Source of the DNA: Streptomyces sp. TSRI0281
Lineage (GTDB): Bacteria > Actinomycetota > Actinomycetes > Streptomycetales > Streptomycetaceae
DNA length: 64,000 bases
Assembly: GCF_001905125.1 (NCBI RefSeq)
Contig: NZ_LWLE01000037.1
Location: 372,001 to 436,000, forward strand
Reading direction: 5' to 3'
Shown here: in pieces, positions 16,182 to 24,532 of the stretch
How positions within the stretch are numbered: the stretch's first letter is position 1
How the letters are laid out: the number at the start of each line of letters is the position of its first letter
The notes under the pieces: model-generated
Seen by the model: only the letters and a program-made list of their open reading frames with translations
Told to the model about the DNA's origin: nothing
The model's database searches: none
Translations under genes and position numbers: made by a program

Positions 16182-18209
16182 TTACGCCTTCCGGCGAACC
16201 GATTCGTCTACGCTCACCTGCGGCTTCTCCAGCCACCGGGACAACACGGATGTCGTTCCCCAGTACGCCAGCAGAACGCCGCCGACGCCGACCGCCCCCA
16301 CGCTTTCGCGCACCGACCGGCGGCGGATACGGTCGCGGACGCGCAGGCGCGCGGACCGGTTCTCCCGCCCGCACTGCGGCGCCCGGTCCTCGCCCCGATG
16401 CCAGGCTCCGTCGGGGTCGTCGTAGGCATCCGCGTAGTCCGGCCCCGCGATCGGCCGGTCGGCGAGCAGCGCGTCCGGCAGAGCGAACGAATCGACCAGC
16501 TCGGGAGCGTGCGCCGCGACGGCGGCGATCAGCCGCTCGATGGCGCCCGGCAGCTCCTTTACCTGATCGGCGGTCACCTGTCCGGCCGCGAGCAGATCGC
16601 CGCTGTTACGGTCCACCCACTGAAGGGCGAACAGCCGTTGCAGCTCCCCCAGTCGGTCCCTGGCCGGTCCTTCGGGCAGGCCGTCCACGGCGTGTGCGTA
16701 CGCCTCGGCCGCCTGCCGGTACGCGTACGCCTCGACACCGCGCAGGGCCGGTCCGGATGCCGCGTTCCAGCGGCCGAGGAAGTCACCGAACGGTGCCGCG
16801 CTCATCCGCTCCCGGGCCCGGGTGAAGCAGATCTCCTCCACGGCCGCGAGAAGCCGGCGCAGGAACCGGGGGTCGGCCAGATCGCCCGGGGCCGCGGGGG
16901 CGGCGGACCCCTCCCGCGGTGCGAAGCCGAACATCATCTCGGCGGCCGCCTTGGCGTGGATGGCGACATTGTCCCCCTCGGCGGTGATCACTCCCTCCAC
17001 GCCGCTGAACACCTCGGTCATCCCGTTGTTCTCCAGCAGCCCCTGCGCTCCGCACCTCTCCCGGCACTCGACGATGACATCACGGGCCTGCCAGGTGATC
17101 CATCCCTTGGCCACGGCGACCAGGCGCTCCGCCTCGTCCCGGTCGGCTTCGGTGCGCTCCTCCCACCGTTGGAGCGCTCTGCGGTGCAGCAGGCTCATGG
17201 CGAAGACCGTGGCCATCGCCCCGGCGAGCGGGCCATGGTGGGTCCGGTGGGCGTAGACCGGTACCCGCTGGGAGGCGCGGGAGCCGGTGATGAGGCGGTG
17301 GCCGCCGTAACGGACGGCGATGGCCAGGGTCACCCGGGCCGATCCGACCGCGCAGGCACTCATGGAGATCTTGCCCGGGGCGACCCGCTCGATGGAGGCG
17401 AGGAACCGGCGCCTGCGGTTGGCCACTTCACTGGTGAACTCCCCGCGGTCGCCGACCGCGCCCTGCTCACCGGCCAGCAGGGCATCGCGCCCCACGAAGA
17501 ACCGGTCGAAGGAGGTCAGGCAGTGGTCGACCGGGCTGCCCATCCGGGCGGGCAGCCGCCGCACCCGTACGCCGGGCAGGGGGCGCACGTCGTCGGTGAG
17601 CGGTGCGAGGAAGAGGAAGACGCCGTGGTCGGTGCCGTCGACCAGCAGCCGGGCGGCCACCAGCCCGGCCTTGGGTCCGCCGGCCGGGCCGGTGTTGGGC
17701 ATGAACTTCTGCGCCCCGCTGTGCGGGGTGTGCAGGACGAAGCCGTCGCGTTCACGGTCGTACGTCGCCGTGGTCTCGACGGCCGGCGCATCGTTGCCGT
17801 GCGCCACCTCCGTACACAGGAAGGTTCCGGTGCGCCGCAGTTGGAGGAATTCCGACAGATCGCGGCGGCTGCCGTTGTCGTGGTCGAGGAGGCTGCCGAG
17901 GAACAGGTTGTAGTGGATGCCCGCGACCGTGGCCAGCGACGGGTCGGCCGGGCTGAGCCACTCGTGCAGGGCGGCGAGGGCACGCGGATCGGCGGCCAGC
18001 CGGGCGGCGCTGTCGATCGACTCGTTGAGGATGCGCAGGCGGTCGTAGGAAAGGGCGAGCCGCTCGTCGGGGGTTCCCGAGGCGGGACGACGGAACGGTT
18101 CCGTGGTGAGCAGACGTCGCCAGAACCCGTGCTCCTGGCGGAAGTTCTCCCCGTAGAGCACCCGGGTCAGCAGATCTGTGGTCGACGTAGGAGCCGAGCT
18201 ATTCATCAT
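16182..18209 (-). CDS. acyl-CoA oxidase/dehydrogenase-like flavoenzyme
   Basis: This is a 675-residue FAD enzyme resembling acyl-CoA oxidases, which introduce a trans-2 double bond using oxygen. Supporting features are GAQKFMPNTGPAGGPKAGLV in the beta-domain, PGKISMSACAVGSARVTLAI, and the C-terminal block ERCGAQGLLENNG followed by FSGVEGVITAEGDNVAIHAK, where the Glu before GDN matches the oxidase catalytic base. The last 40 residues include a hydrophobic stretch (VGAVGVGGVLLAYWGTTSVL) that may anchor it at the membrane. The ATG at 18209 is used. A GTG at 18218 is possible. It sits between KAS II copy 2 and the ACP gene, so its substrate may be ACP-bound and not CoA-bound. Confidence 0.88.
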   Translation of the reverse strand: MMNSSAPTSTTDLLTRVLYGENFRQEHGFWRRLLTTEPFRRPASGTPDERLALSYDRLRILNESIDSAARLAADPRALAALHEWLSPADPSLATVAGIHYNLFLGSLLDHDNGSRRDLSEFLQLRRTGTFLCTEVAHGNDAPAVETTATYDRERDGFVLHTPHSGAQKFMPNTGPAGGPKAGLVAARLLVDGTDHGVFLFLAPLTDDVRPLPGVRVRRLPARMGSPVDHCLTSFDRFFVGRDALLAGEQGAVGDRGEFTSEVANRRRRFLASIERVAPGKISMSACAVGSARVTLAIAVRYGGHRLITGSRASQRVPVYAHRTHHGPLAGAMATVFAMSLLHRRALQRWEERTEADRDEAERLVAVAKGWITWQARDVIVECRERCGAQGLLENNGMTEVFSGVEGVITAEGDNVAIHAKAAAEMMFGFAPREGSAAPAAPGDLADPRFLRRLLAAVEEICFTRARERMSAAPFGDFLGRWNAASGPALRGVEAYAYRQAAEAYAHAVDGLPEGPARDRLGELQRLFALQWVDRNSGDLLAAGQVTADQVKELPGAIERLIAAVAAHAPELVDSFALPDALLADRPIAGPDYADAYDDPDGAWHRGEDRAPQCGRENRSARLRVRDRIRRRSVRESVGAVGVGGVLLAYWGTTSVLSRWLEKPQVSVDESVRRKA

Positions 18210-18280
18210 TACGGTCACGGACGTAGAACGATCAAGGAACGGCGAGGACACCCCTCGCCGTTCCCGGATATGGGCGCCGG

Positions 18281-19531
18281 TCAGGCCTTCTGGAATGCGA
18301 GTGCGACATTGTGGCCGCCGAAGCCGAAGGAGTGGCTCACCGCGGTCTCGACCCGCTGGTGGCGGGGTTCCTTGGTCACGCAGTCGAGCGGGAAGGCGTC
18401 CGGCAGGGAATCCAGGTTGGCGATCGGCGGGATGAGGGACCGCTCCAGGGTCAGCACGGTGGCCACCGCCTCGATCGCGCCCGCCGCCGCCAGGGTGTGT
18501 CCGACGACGCCCTTGGGCGCGGTGACCGGGGGGCGGTGCGGGAAGAGCCGGGAGATGAGGGTGGTCTCCATGGCGTCGTTGAGCGGGGTGGAGGTGCCGT
18601 GGGCGTTGATGTGGTCGACATCGCCCGGCTTCCAGCCCGCCTGCCGCAGGGCCGCTTCGACGGCCCGCTGGGCGCCCCGGCCGCCGGGCTCCGGTGCGGT
18701 GGGGTGGTGGGCGTCCGTACTGGACCCGGCCCCGGTGAGCAGGGCGCGGGTACGTCCGCCCCTGGCCCTGGCCTCGTCCGCGCGTTCCAGGACGAGCATG
18801 GCGGCGCCCTCGCCGATCACGAAGCCGTCCCGGTCCGCCGCGAACGGCCGGGAGGCGCCCGCCGGATCGTCGGTCCGCGTGGACAGGGCGCCCATCCTGG
18901 CGAAGGCGGTGACCACGAGCGGGGTCAGCACGGACTCCGAGCCACCGGCCACCACCACGTCGCACTCGCCGCTGCGCAGCAGATCGCGCGCCACGGCGAT
19001 GGCGGTGGCTCCCGAGGCGCACGCCGTCACGGGCGCCAGGCTGGGGCCGTGGGCCTTCAGCGCGATGGCGACCTCTCCGGCGGCCGCGTTGGGGATCATC
19101 ATCGGCACCAGCAGCGGGGACACCGCGTCGGGGCCCCCGGCCGCCAGCCGGGCGGCGTTGTCGACGAGTACGGATACGCCCCCGACCCCGACACCCAGCA
19201 CCACGCCCACCCGGCCGCCGTCCCAGCGGGCCGGATCGAACCCGGCGTCCGCGACCGCCTGCCGGGCGGCGACCACGGCCAGCTTCACGAACCGGGCCAT
19301 CCGCCACACCGAGCGTCCGCCCACCGCCGCGTCCAGGTCCAGGCCGTCGACCGAACAGGCGAAGTCGACGGGCAGACCGGCGAGTTCGTCGCAGCGCCGG
19401 GCCATGGAGTATCCGGAGCACAGCCCTTCCCAGAAGCTGTGCTCGTCCGCACCCGCGGGAGTCACCAGGCCCACTCCCGTCACCGCGACAGCGGTGTCGG
19501 TGCCGGTGTCCTTGTCAGCGGACCGCGCCAT
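18281..19531 (-). CDS. beta-ketoacyl-ACP synthase II-like enzyme (copy 2)
   Basis: This second FabF-like synthase of the locus has 416 residues. The catalytic triad is complete: Cys171 in VTACASG, His311 in NAHGTST and His345 in KGVVGHTLAAAG. Neither this nor copy 1 has the Gln or Glu replacement of a chain-length factor, so the pair is not a conventional type II PKS KS/CLF heterodimer, although heterodimerisation is possible. The two copies share long blocks and are probably paralogous. The gene overlaps the KAS III gene by 17 nt at its start and precedes the oxidase by 71 nt, consistent with a single transcript from about 20.7 kb to 14.6 kb. Confidence 0.93.
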   Translation of the reverse strand: MARSADKDTGTDTAVAVTGVGLVTPAGADEHSFWEGLCSGYSMARRCDELAGLPVDFACSVDGLDLDAAVGGRSVWRMARFVKLAVVAARQAVADAGFDPARWDGGRVGVVLGVGVGGVSVLVDNAARLAAGGPDAVSPLLVPMMIPNAAAGEVAIALKAHGPSLAPVTACASGATAIAVARDLLRSGECDVVVAGGSESVLTPLVVTAFARMGALSTRTDDPAGASRPFAADRDGFVIGEGAAMLVLERADEARARGGRTRALLTGAGSSTDAHHPTAPEPGGRGAQRAVEAALRQAGWKPGDVDHINAHGTSTPLNDAMETTLISRLFPHRPPVTAPKGVVGHTLAAAGAIEAVATVLTLERSLIPPIANLDSLPDAFPLDCVTKEPRHQRVETAVSHSFGFGGHNVALAFQKA

Positions 19532-20621
19532 TCTGTGTTCCTTCCATAGAAATCGTCTGCGGGGCGCCCGGCCAGCGAAGTGCCGCGGAACCCCAGGTCA
19601 ATCCGCCACCGAAGGCGGTGATCAGGACCCGGTCGCCGGCCCTGAACCGGCCCCGCCCCTCGGCGTCCGCCAGGGCCAGGGGAATGGAAGCCGCACCGGT
19701 GTTGCCCACCCGTTCCAGATGGGTGACACAGCGCTGCGGCCCGATGCCGACGCGTTCGGCGACCGCGCGCAGGATCCTCGCGTTGGCCTGGTGCGGCACG
19801 AAGTGGTCGACCTCCGCGGCGTCCCAGCCCACCCGCGTGAGCAGTTCGCGGCACGATCCGGTCATCCGCTGGACGGCGTGCTGGTACACGGAGGGGCCCT
19901 GCATCCGGAAGAACTCGTCGCCCGCCGCCGCCGGGCGGTCCGTCGACCGGGCCCGTGCGCCGCCGCCCGGCACCGTGATCAGGTCGTACCCGGTGCCGTC
20001 GCTGCCCAGGTCGAAGGCGAGCAGCTCGCCGGGGGCTCCGGTTCGCCCGGCCGCCACGAGCGCCGCGCCCGCCCCGTCGCCGAAGACCACACCCGCCGAG
20101 CGGTCCGCCGGGTCCAGCCAGGCCGAGTAGACATCGGCGCCCACGAGCAGCACCCGCTCGTACAGGCCCGAGGCCACCAGCCCGTGGCAGACGGCCAGTC
20201 CGTAGACGAAGCCGCTGCACACCGCGGCGATGTCGAGCGCCGGTACGGTGCCGAGCCCCAGGCGTGCGGCCAGGGCGGGCGCGGTACCCGGACAGAGGTG
20301 GTCGGGGGTGGCGGTGGCGAGGACCAGGGCGTCCACCGGTCCGGGTGCCGGGGACCTGCCGAGCAGCCGGCCGGCCGCCTCGAACGCGACATCGCCGGTG
20401 GCCAGTCCGGGCCCGGCCCGGTGACGGCTGCCGATGCCGGTCCGTGACCGCACCCAGGTGTCGTCCACCCCCCAGGCGGCGGGCAGTTGGTCATTGCCCA
20501 CCGGCTCCCCGGGCACCCATCCCGCCACGCTCTCCAGCACCGCCGTGCGTGCGCCGGCCCGTAAGACTCCCCGTCGCGCACCCGGCCCCGTACCGCTGTC
20601 GACTGCCTGTCCCCTCGCCAC
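19515..20621 (-). CDS. beta-ketoacyl-ACP synthase III (FabH-like)
   Basis: KAS III starts acyl chains by condensing an acyl-CoA with malonyl-ACP. The signatures are AAVCSGFVYGLAV (active-site Cys), VPHQANARI (His) and ERVGNTGAASIPLALA (Asn). The start is uncertain. The fold begins around TAVLESVAGWVPGEPV, and the nearest upstream start is the GTG at 20621, giving 368 residues. The alternative GTG at 20540 would clip the first strand. If 20621 is right, codon 20 is a TTA (20562-20564), a rare leucine codon that would make translation depend on the bldA tRNA. It is the first gene of the locus. Confidence 0.9.
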   Translation of the reverse strand: MARGQAVDSGTGPGARRGVLRAGARTAVLESVAGWVPGEPVGNDQLPAAWGVDDTWVRSRTGIGSRHRAGPGLATGDVAFEAAGRLLGRSPAPGPVDALVLATATPDHLCPGTAPALAARLGLGTVPALDIAAVCSGFVYGLAVCHGLVASGLYERVLLVGADVYSAWLDPADRSAGVVFGDGAGAALVAAGRTGAPGELLAFDLGSDGTGYDLITVPGGGARARSTDRPAAAGDEFFRMQGPSVYQHAVQRMTGSCRELLTRVGWDAAEVDHFVPHQANARILRAVAERVGIGPQRCVTHLERVGNTGAASIPLALADAEGRGRFRAGDRVLITAFGGGLTWGSAALRWPGAPQTISMEGTQNGAVR

Positions 20622-20655
20622 CCACTGCCCCGATTCCGTCGTCGAACGTGCCAAC

Positions 20656-20708
20656 CCGTTGACGAACGGCGGAATGCCTGGTGGGGGTGCGTTCGACTGG
20701 GCCGAACG
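20656..20708. promoter_or_regulatory. inverted repeats upstream of the KAS III gene
   Basis: Two short inverted repeats lie just upstream of the KAS III start: CCGTT-GACG-AACGG at 20656-20669 and CGTTCG-ACTGGGC-CGAACG at 20690-20708. They share a GTTCG/CGAAC core and could be regulator sites for the locus. No -10/-35 pair is obvious on the minus strand, and no cluster regulator gene is adjacent. Confidence 0.4.
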
Positions 20709-20784
20709 GGTTAAAGATGTTTCCCGAGGCCACCGGTGGGGAGGGGCCGGCCGGTGAGTCCCGGATCGGGACCTGACGGTGTCG

Positions 20785-20807
20785 CCGCTCCCGTACCCGG
20801 GGAGCGG
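20785..20807 (-). terminator. stem-loop terminator after PfkB kinase gene
   Basis: CCGCTCCC (20785-20792) and GGGAGCGG (20800-20807) pair around a GTACCCG loop, with GGTG and CACC flanks that can extend the stem. It lies 15 nt beyond the stop of the PfkB-type kinase gene and should insulate it from the KAS locus downstream. Confidence 0.7.
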
Positions 20808-20821
20808 GGCACCATGGTGTC

Positions 20822-21763
20822 TCAGGTGCGGGCGAGCGCCTCCCGCAGTTCCGCCTCGTCGGGCGGGCTGGCGCCCGCCCGTGCGACGGTCACGGCGGCG
20901 GAGGCCACCGCGTGGCGCAGCACGTCCGTGACGGTGTCCCGGTCGAGGGTGTGCAGCCGCTGCCGGGCCTCGGCCCCGAGCAGTCCGTGCCTGGCGAGGG
21001 CGTGCAGGGTGCCCGACATGAACGCGTCGCCCGCGCCCACCGTGTCGACGACCTCGGTGGGCAGTGCGGCCGTCGTCACCCGGCCTTCGGGGAGTACGGC
21101 CACGGCGCCGTCGCCGCCCCGGGTGACGAGGACGACGGCCGGACCCCGGGCCAGCCAGCGTCTCGCGATCTCCTGCGCGCACTCCCCCGGGTAGAGCCAT
21201 TCCAGGTCCTCGTCGCTGGCCTTGACGACATCGCTCAGCGCGACGCAGCGTTCGACCCGGCGCAGCGCACTGTCGTGATCACCCATCAGCTCCGGCCGCA
21301 CGTTCGGGTCGTAGCTGACCGTCGCGGTGGCCCGCAGGGCCCGGACGGCGTCCAGGACAGTGGCCGAGCCGGGTTCCATCACGGCGGCGATCGAGCCGGT
21401 GTGGACATGGTGGGGCGGCCGGTCCTCCACCGCCGGGGTGAGGGTCCAGGTGATCTCGAAGGCGTACGTGGCCCGGCCGTCGGCGTCCAGCGCCACCGCG
21501 GCGGACGGGGTGGGTGCGGCCGACCCGTCGGTCCGCACGTCCACCCCGGCGGACTCCAGGTGGCGGCGGATCAGCCGGCCGTGGGCGTCCGGGCCGAGCT
21601 GGGTGCGCAGGGTGGTGGCGCGGCCGAGCCGGGCCAGGCCGTACGCGACGTTCGCCGGACTGCCGCCCGGGTGCACCTGGTCGGCCGCGCCCGGCAGCCG
21701 GACGACGTCGGCCACGCATTCGCCGATGACCAGCAGGTCGGGACTGTCGAGCATGCGAGACAT
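20822..21763 (-). CDS. PfkB-family carbohydrate kinase (fructokinase-like)
   Basis: This is a ribokinase-fold sugar kinase of 313 residues that phosphorylates a sugar with ATP. The N-terminal PfkB signature is GGSPANVAYGLARLGR. The C-terminal signature with the catalytic Asp and anion hole is VDTVGAGDAFMSGTL. The overall pattern is closest to fructokinases (ICECVADVV-type opening, here VIGECVADVV), but sugar specificity cannot be fixed by eye. The ATG at 21763 has AGGAG 7 nt upstream. It stands alone: no transporter or glycosidase is directly next to it, although a hairpin with an operator-like shape precedes it. Confidence 0.9.
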   Translation of the reverse strand: MSRMLDSPDLLVIGECVADVVRLPGAADQVHPGGSPANVAYGLARLGRATTLRTQLGPDAHGRLIRRHLESAGVDVRTDGSAAPTPSAAVALDADGRATYAFEITWTLTPAVEDRPPHHVHTGSIAAVMEPGSATVLDAVRALRATATVSYDPNVRPELMGDHDSALRRVERCVALSDVVKASDEDLEWLYPGECAQEIARRWLARGPAVVLVTRGGDGAVAVLPEGRVTTAALPTEVVDTVGAGDAFMSGTLHALARHGLLGAEARQRLHTLDRDTVTDVLRHAVASAAVTVARAGASPPDEAELREALART

Positions 21764-22152
21764 GAGGGGGCTCCTGGAATGCCGTGACGACGGTGTCCTG
21801 GCAGGAGGCTCGGCCTCCGGACACATTGCGTCCGATCCTGCCGCGTGTGGGGTGCCTGTCGGTGGCACCGGCGACCTGCCGGTCGCTCGGAATGCTCCGA
21901 TCCGGGCGCTGCGGGCGCGGATCCGCGGCGGCAGGGACGTGCCTGGCACGGCCGAGGTCGACGGCGTGGCCGTCGGCGATGTCGGCCGAGGCCCGACAGC
22001 CTTGTGCACAGGCGGCGTTCACCGTCGACGCGTGGTCAGCGGCAGAGCGGGAGCTACGGGGCGCAGGCACTCCGGGGAAGCCCGGCACGGCAGGCGCCGG
22101 GCACGTCCTCGCCCCGACCCGTACGCCTCCTCACTCGCGGCCGGGGACGTTC
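21764..22152. other. gene-poor region upstream of the PfkB kinase gene
   Basis: About 390 nt without a supportable gene. At 21793-21824 GTGTCC, GGAGG, CCTCC and GGACAC nest into a stem-loop or palindromic operator 30 nt upstream of the kinase ATG. The remaining sequence has open frames on both strands, but none shows Streptomyces-like codon bias or a domain. A decayed regulator gene is possible and not demonstrable. Confidence 0.45.
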
Positions 22153-22179
22153 GCCTGCCGGGTCAGACGGCGGGCAGGC
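22153..22179 (-). terminator. hairpin just after the orphan binding-protein gene
   Basis: GCCTGCC (22153-22159) pairs with GGCAGGC (22173-22179) immediately downstream of the stop codon of the binding-protein gene, a typical terminator position. The stem is short, 7 bp, with a 13-nt loop. Confidence 0.5.
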
Positions 22180-22182
22180 CGT

Positions 22183-23079
22183 TCACTCTCCGCGCGCGGC
22201 GCGGACCGCGTCCGTCACCAGGCCGAGGAAGCGGGCATGGGCAGGGGGGCCGTAGAGCGGCTCCGGGTTCCACGGCACGATGGGCGCGCCCTGCCGCAGG
22301 GCGGACCAGTCCGCGTTCTCCCGGAGCTCGTCGAGCGGGGTGGCGTTCGACCGGATGTCGGTGAGGACGACCTGTGGCCGCAGGGACGCCACCGCGTCCC
22401 ATCCGACGGTGGACCAGTTCGCCCCGGGCCCTTCGGCCGGCTCCACCAGGTGTACGCCGAGCTCGGCGAGCACCCGCAGCTCGGGCCACATCCGGGGGCG
22501 GGCGACATGGGCCTGCGCCACGCCGGCCGGGGACAGGGCGGCCACCCGGACCGCGTCGCCGGGCCCCTCGCCCACGGCCGCGCGCAGCCGATCCCGGGCG
22601 GCCTCCAGGTCACCGTTCGCCGCCGGCCGGACCTCGGCACCGAGGGAGCGGGCCAGCTCGGCGAACCGGTCGCCGATCTCGGCGAACGTCCGGGCCGTGC
22701 CCACATCCAGGACGACGACCGGGACCCTCTCCTCCAGATGCTTGGCGGTGTCCTGGGCCAGCCCGTAGACATGGCCGCCGCCGTAGCTGACGGCCACCAC
22801 GAGGTCCGGCTCGTCGCGCAGCAGTGTCTCCAGGTCCAGGTCATCGCCCGCGCCGAGGTAGTCGACCTCGTCCAGCGGGAGTGTCCCGGTCTTGGCCCGG
22901 TCGGGACCGGCACCGTCGTGGTCGGAGCCGAATATCCCCCGCGGCCGTATCCCGTAGTCCCACAGCGTCGCGCCGGCCTGGACGTACGCGAGCACCCGGG
23001 AAGGGCGCCGTGCGGCCGTGGACAGCCGGCCCCGGTCGTCGGAGAACCGCCACTCGCTCTGCACTGTCACGTCACACAT
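22183..23079 (-). CDS. orphan siderophore-binding-type protein without a visible signal peptide
   Basis: This is a 298-residue protein resembling type III (FepB/BtuF-like) periplasmic binding proteins. It shows PSRVLAYVQAGATLWDYGI near the start, LLRDEPDLVVAVSYGG, an extended linker helix with FAEIGDRFAELARSLGAE, and PQVVLTDIRSNATPL in the C-lobe. The N-terminus MCDVTVQSEWRFSDD has no hydrophobic signal and no lipobox, so as read it would stay in the cytoplasm. No permease or ATPase gene accompanies it. The only importer relic nearby is the broken ATPase at 13.4-14.2 kb. It may bind an intracellular iron chelate or may have been repurposed. Function is uncertain. Confidence 0.75.
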   Translation of the reverse strand: MCDVTVQSEWRFSDDRGRLSTAARRPSRVLAYVQAGATLWDYGIRPRGIFGSDHDGAGPDRAKTGTLPLDEVDYLGAGDDLDLETLLRDEPDLVVAVSYGGGHVYGLAQDTAKHLEERVPVVVLDVGTARTFAEIGDRFAELARSLGAEVRPAANGDLEAARDRLRAAVGEGPGDAVRVAALSPAGVAQAHVARPRMWPELRVLAELGVHLVEPAEGPGANWSTVGWDAVASLRPQVVLTDIRSNATPLDELRENADWSALRQGAPIVPWNPEPLYGPPAHARFLGLVTDAVRAARGE

Positions 23080-23600
23080 GCCCCTCTGCCGCCGACCGCC
23101 GGCCCATTCGTCCGCACTCGCACAGGTGTACCTGCCCAGCCCGCCGCCGCCACACCCCTCGGCCCGCCCTCACGTTCACGCCCGTTGTCGCACGCCCGTT
23201 GTCGCACGCCCCCGGGGCACCGCGGCGGTGGCGCGCCACGCGATCGCACCGCTCGGCCGTTCCTTCGACACACCTTCACAATTCTTTACATTTCATCCGA
23301 TCCGCGAGCCCGGGACCTCGCGGGCCGATCGTCGTACCGCTCCCTTCCGCCTCCAGGACGGACCGTCAACTCGTCACACATTCAACGTACTTGCACCCGA
23401 TCCACCCGGCACCGCACCCCCTGGACCCGCATCGGGTACCCGCGTGGGAATTCCGTGAACACGATGACGCGCCGTGTGGCCGGACCGCCCCCGCGCCGGC
23501 CACACGGGCCGACACGGCAGGCGGGGCCCGTCACCGGCTGTTAGAAATAGGGCACTCCGTGTCATCACCCGCTCGGCCGCCCGGTTGGAGACAACTCCCC
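23080..23600. other. long intergenic region with a 14-bp tandem repeat
   Basis: About 520 nt between divergent genes. CACGCCCGTTGTCG occurs twice head to tail at 23177-23204, with a third start at 23205. An A/T-rich patch near 23280-23300 (TTCTTTACATTT) stands out against the GC-rich background and may mark a promoter for the downstream protease. No coding region is supported. Confidence 0.5.
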
Positions 23601-24437
23601 ATGAAATCGACCACGTTGAAGGCCACCATGGCCGCCCTCCTCGGCGCGTCGCTCTCCGCGGCCTCCGCCTATGACGCGGTTTCGAGGGACATCCCGGCCC
23701 GGCATGTCTCGGCGCGCTGCCCGGTCGTCGACGTGCTCGCGGTCTACACCCCGAAGGCCGCCGCGCGCGTGGGCGGAACTTACCGGGTCCCCGCGTCGGC
23801 TCAGCAGATCGCCACCCGGATGAACCGCTCCCTGCGCGAGAGCGGGGTCTGCGGAGCCATCAGGATGGTCCGCCCGTACACCGATAGGGCGTACGACGGT
23901 TCGGAGCAGTTCCACGCCGCCCACCGCAGCCTCAAGGACCACACCGGCTCGCGCCTGGGCCGGGAGGTCCACGAGCGGCGCGCCAGGTACGGGGCCGATC
24001 TGGTGACCCTCGTGGTGGACCAGCCGGAGCGCGGCGGCGGCACCGCCGACTACGCGTCGGCGCTCGACAGTTCCTCGGACGAGTACGCCTATTCGGTCGT
24101 CGACGTCGACGGCATCGCCCTGGATTCGGTGAGCCACGAGATCGGGCACAATCTGGGCCTCGCCCATGACCGGGGCACCATCGAGGACAACGCGGACGGC
24201 TCGATGGATGTGAGCCCGGTCCGCCCGTACAACACCGGCTGGGTCACCGAGGACCGCGAGTACTACACGATCATGGCGTACCGGTCCTCGTGCGGTGACC
24301 ACTGCAAACGGATCAGCCGGTTCTCCAGCGCAAAGGGCCGCTGGCGTGGCCGCAGTCTGGGCGACACGTTCAACGACAGCGCCCGCGCCCTGCGCGAGAC
24401 CCTGCCCGTCGTCGCCGGATACCGCGGCCGGAGCTGA
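23601..24437 (+). CDS. secreted reprolysin-like (M12-type) zinc metalloprotease
   Basis: This is an extracellular metalloprotease of 278 residues. A Sec signal peptide is visible in the first 24 residues (MKSTTLKATMAALLGASLSA). The extended zinc site is HEIGHNLGLAHD, matching HExxHxxGxxHD of metzincins, and a downstream methionine in TIMAYRSS would be the Met-turn. Cysteines near CGDHC may form a disulfide. There is no long propeptide or C-terminal binding domain, so it is a compact catalytic-domain enzyme. Upstream in-frame sequence is non-coding in character, so the ATG at 23601 is used. The gene stands alone and converges with the LysR gene. Confidence 0.9.
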   Translation: MKSTTLKATMAALLGASLSAASAYDAVSRDIPARHVSARCPVVDVLAVYTPKAAARVGGTYRVPASAQQIATRMNRSLRESGVCGAIRMVRPYTDRAYDGSEQFHAAHRSLKDHTGSRLGREVHERRARYGADLVTLVVDQPERGGGTADYASALDSSSDEYAYSVVDVDGIALDSVSHEIGHNLGLAHDRGTIEDNADGSMDVSPVRPYNTGWVTEDREYYTIMAYRSSCGDHCKRISRFSSAKGRWRGRSLGDTFNDSARALRETLPVVAGYRGRS

Positions 24438-24532
24438 CCCGTGGCGCGGACGGGGCCGCATCACGACCGGCCCGACGCCGCCCGGCACCAGCAGCCGTCC
24501 AAGGCCCCTGACCGTCGCCGACGGCACCCCGT

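Noticed and set aside
14577..19531. Conventional type II aromatic PKS (KS-alpha / chain-length factor / ACP)
   Set aside because: Both FabF-like proteins keep the active-site cysteine and both histidines, and no cyclase, aromatase or ketoreductase is present.
16134..20447. 1437-codon plus-strand frame
   Set aside because: It runs antisense through the KAS/oxidase/ACP genes, has no domain and an unnatural Arg/Gly/Ala composition.
21780..22088. Decayed LacI-type regulator next to the PfkB kinase gene
   Set aside because: Frames on both strands were read and no helix-turn-helix or ligand-domain motif could be found.
23177..23211. CRISPR-like repeats
   Set aside because: The 14-bp units are directly adjacent without spacers, so this is a simple tandem repeat.
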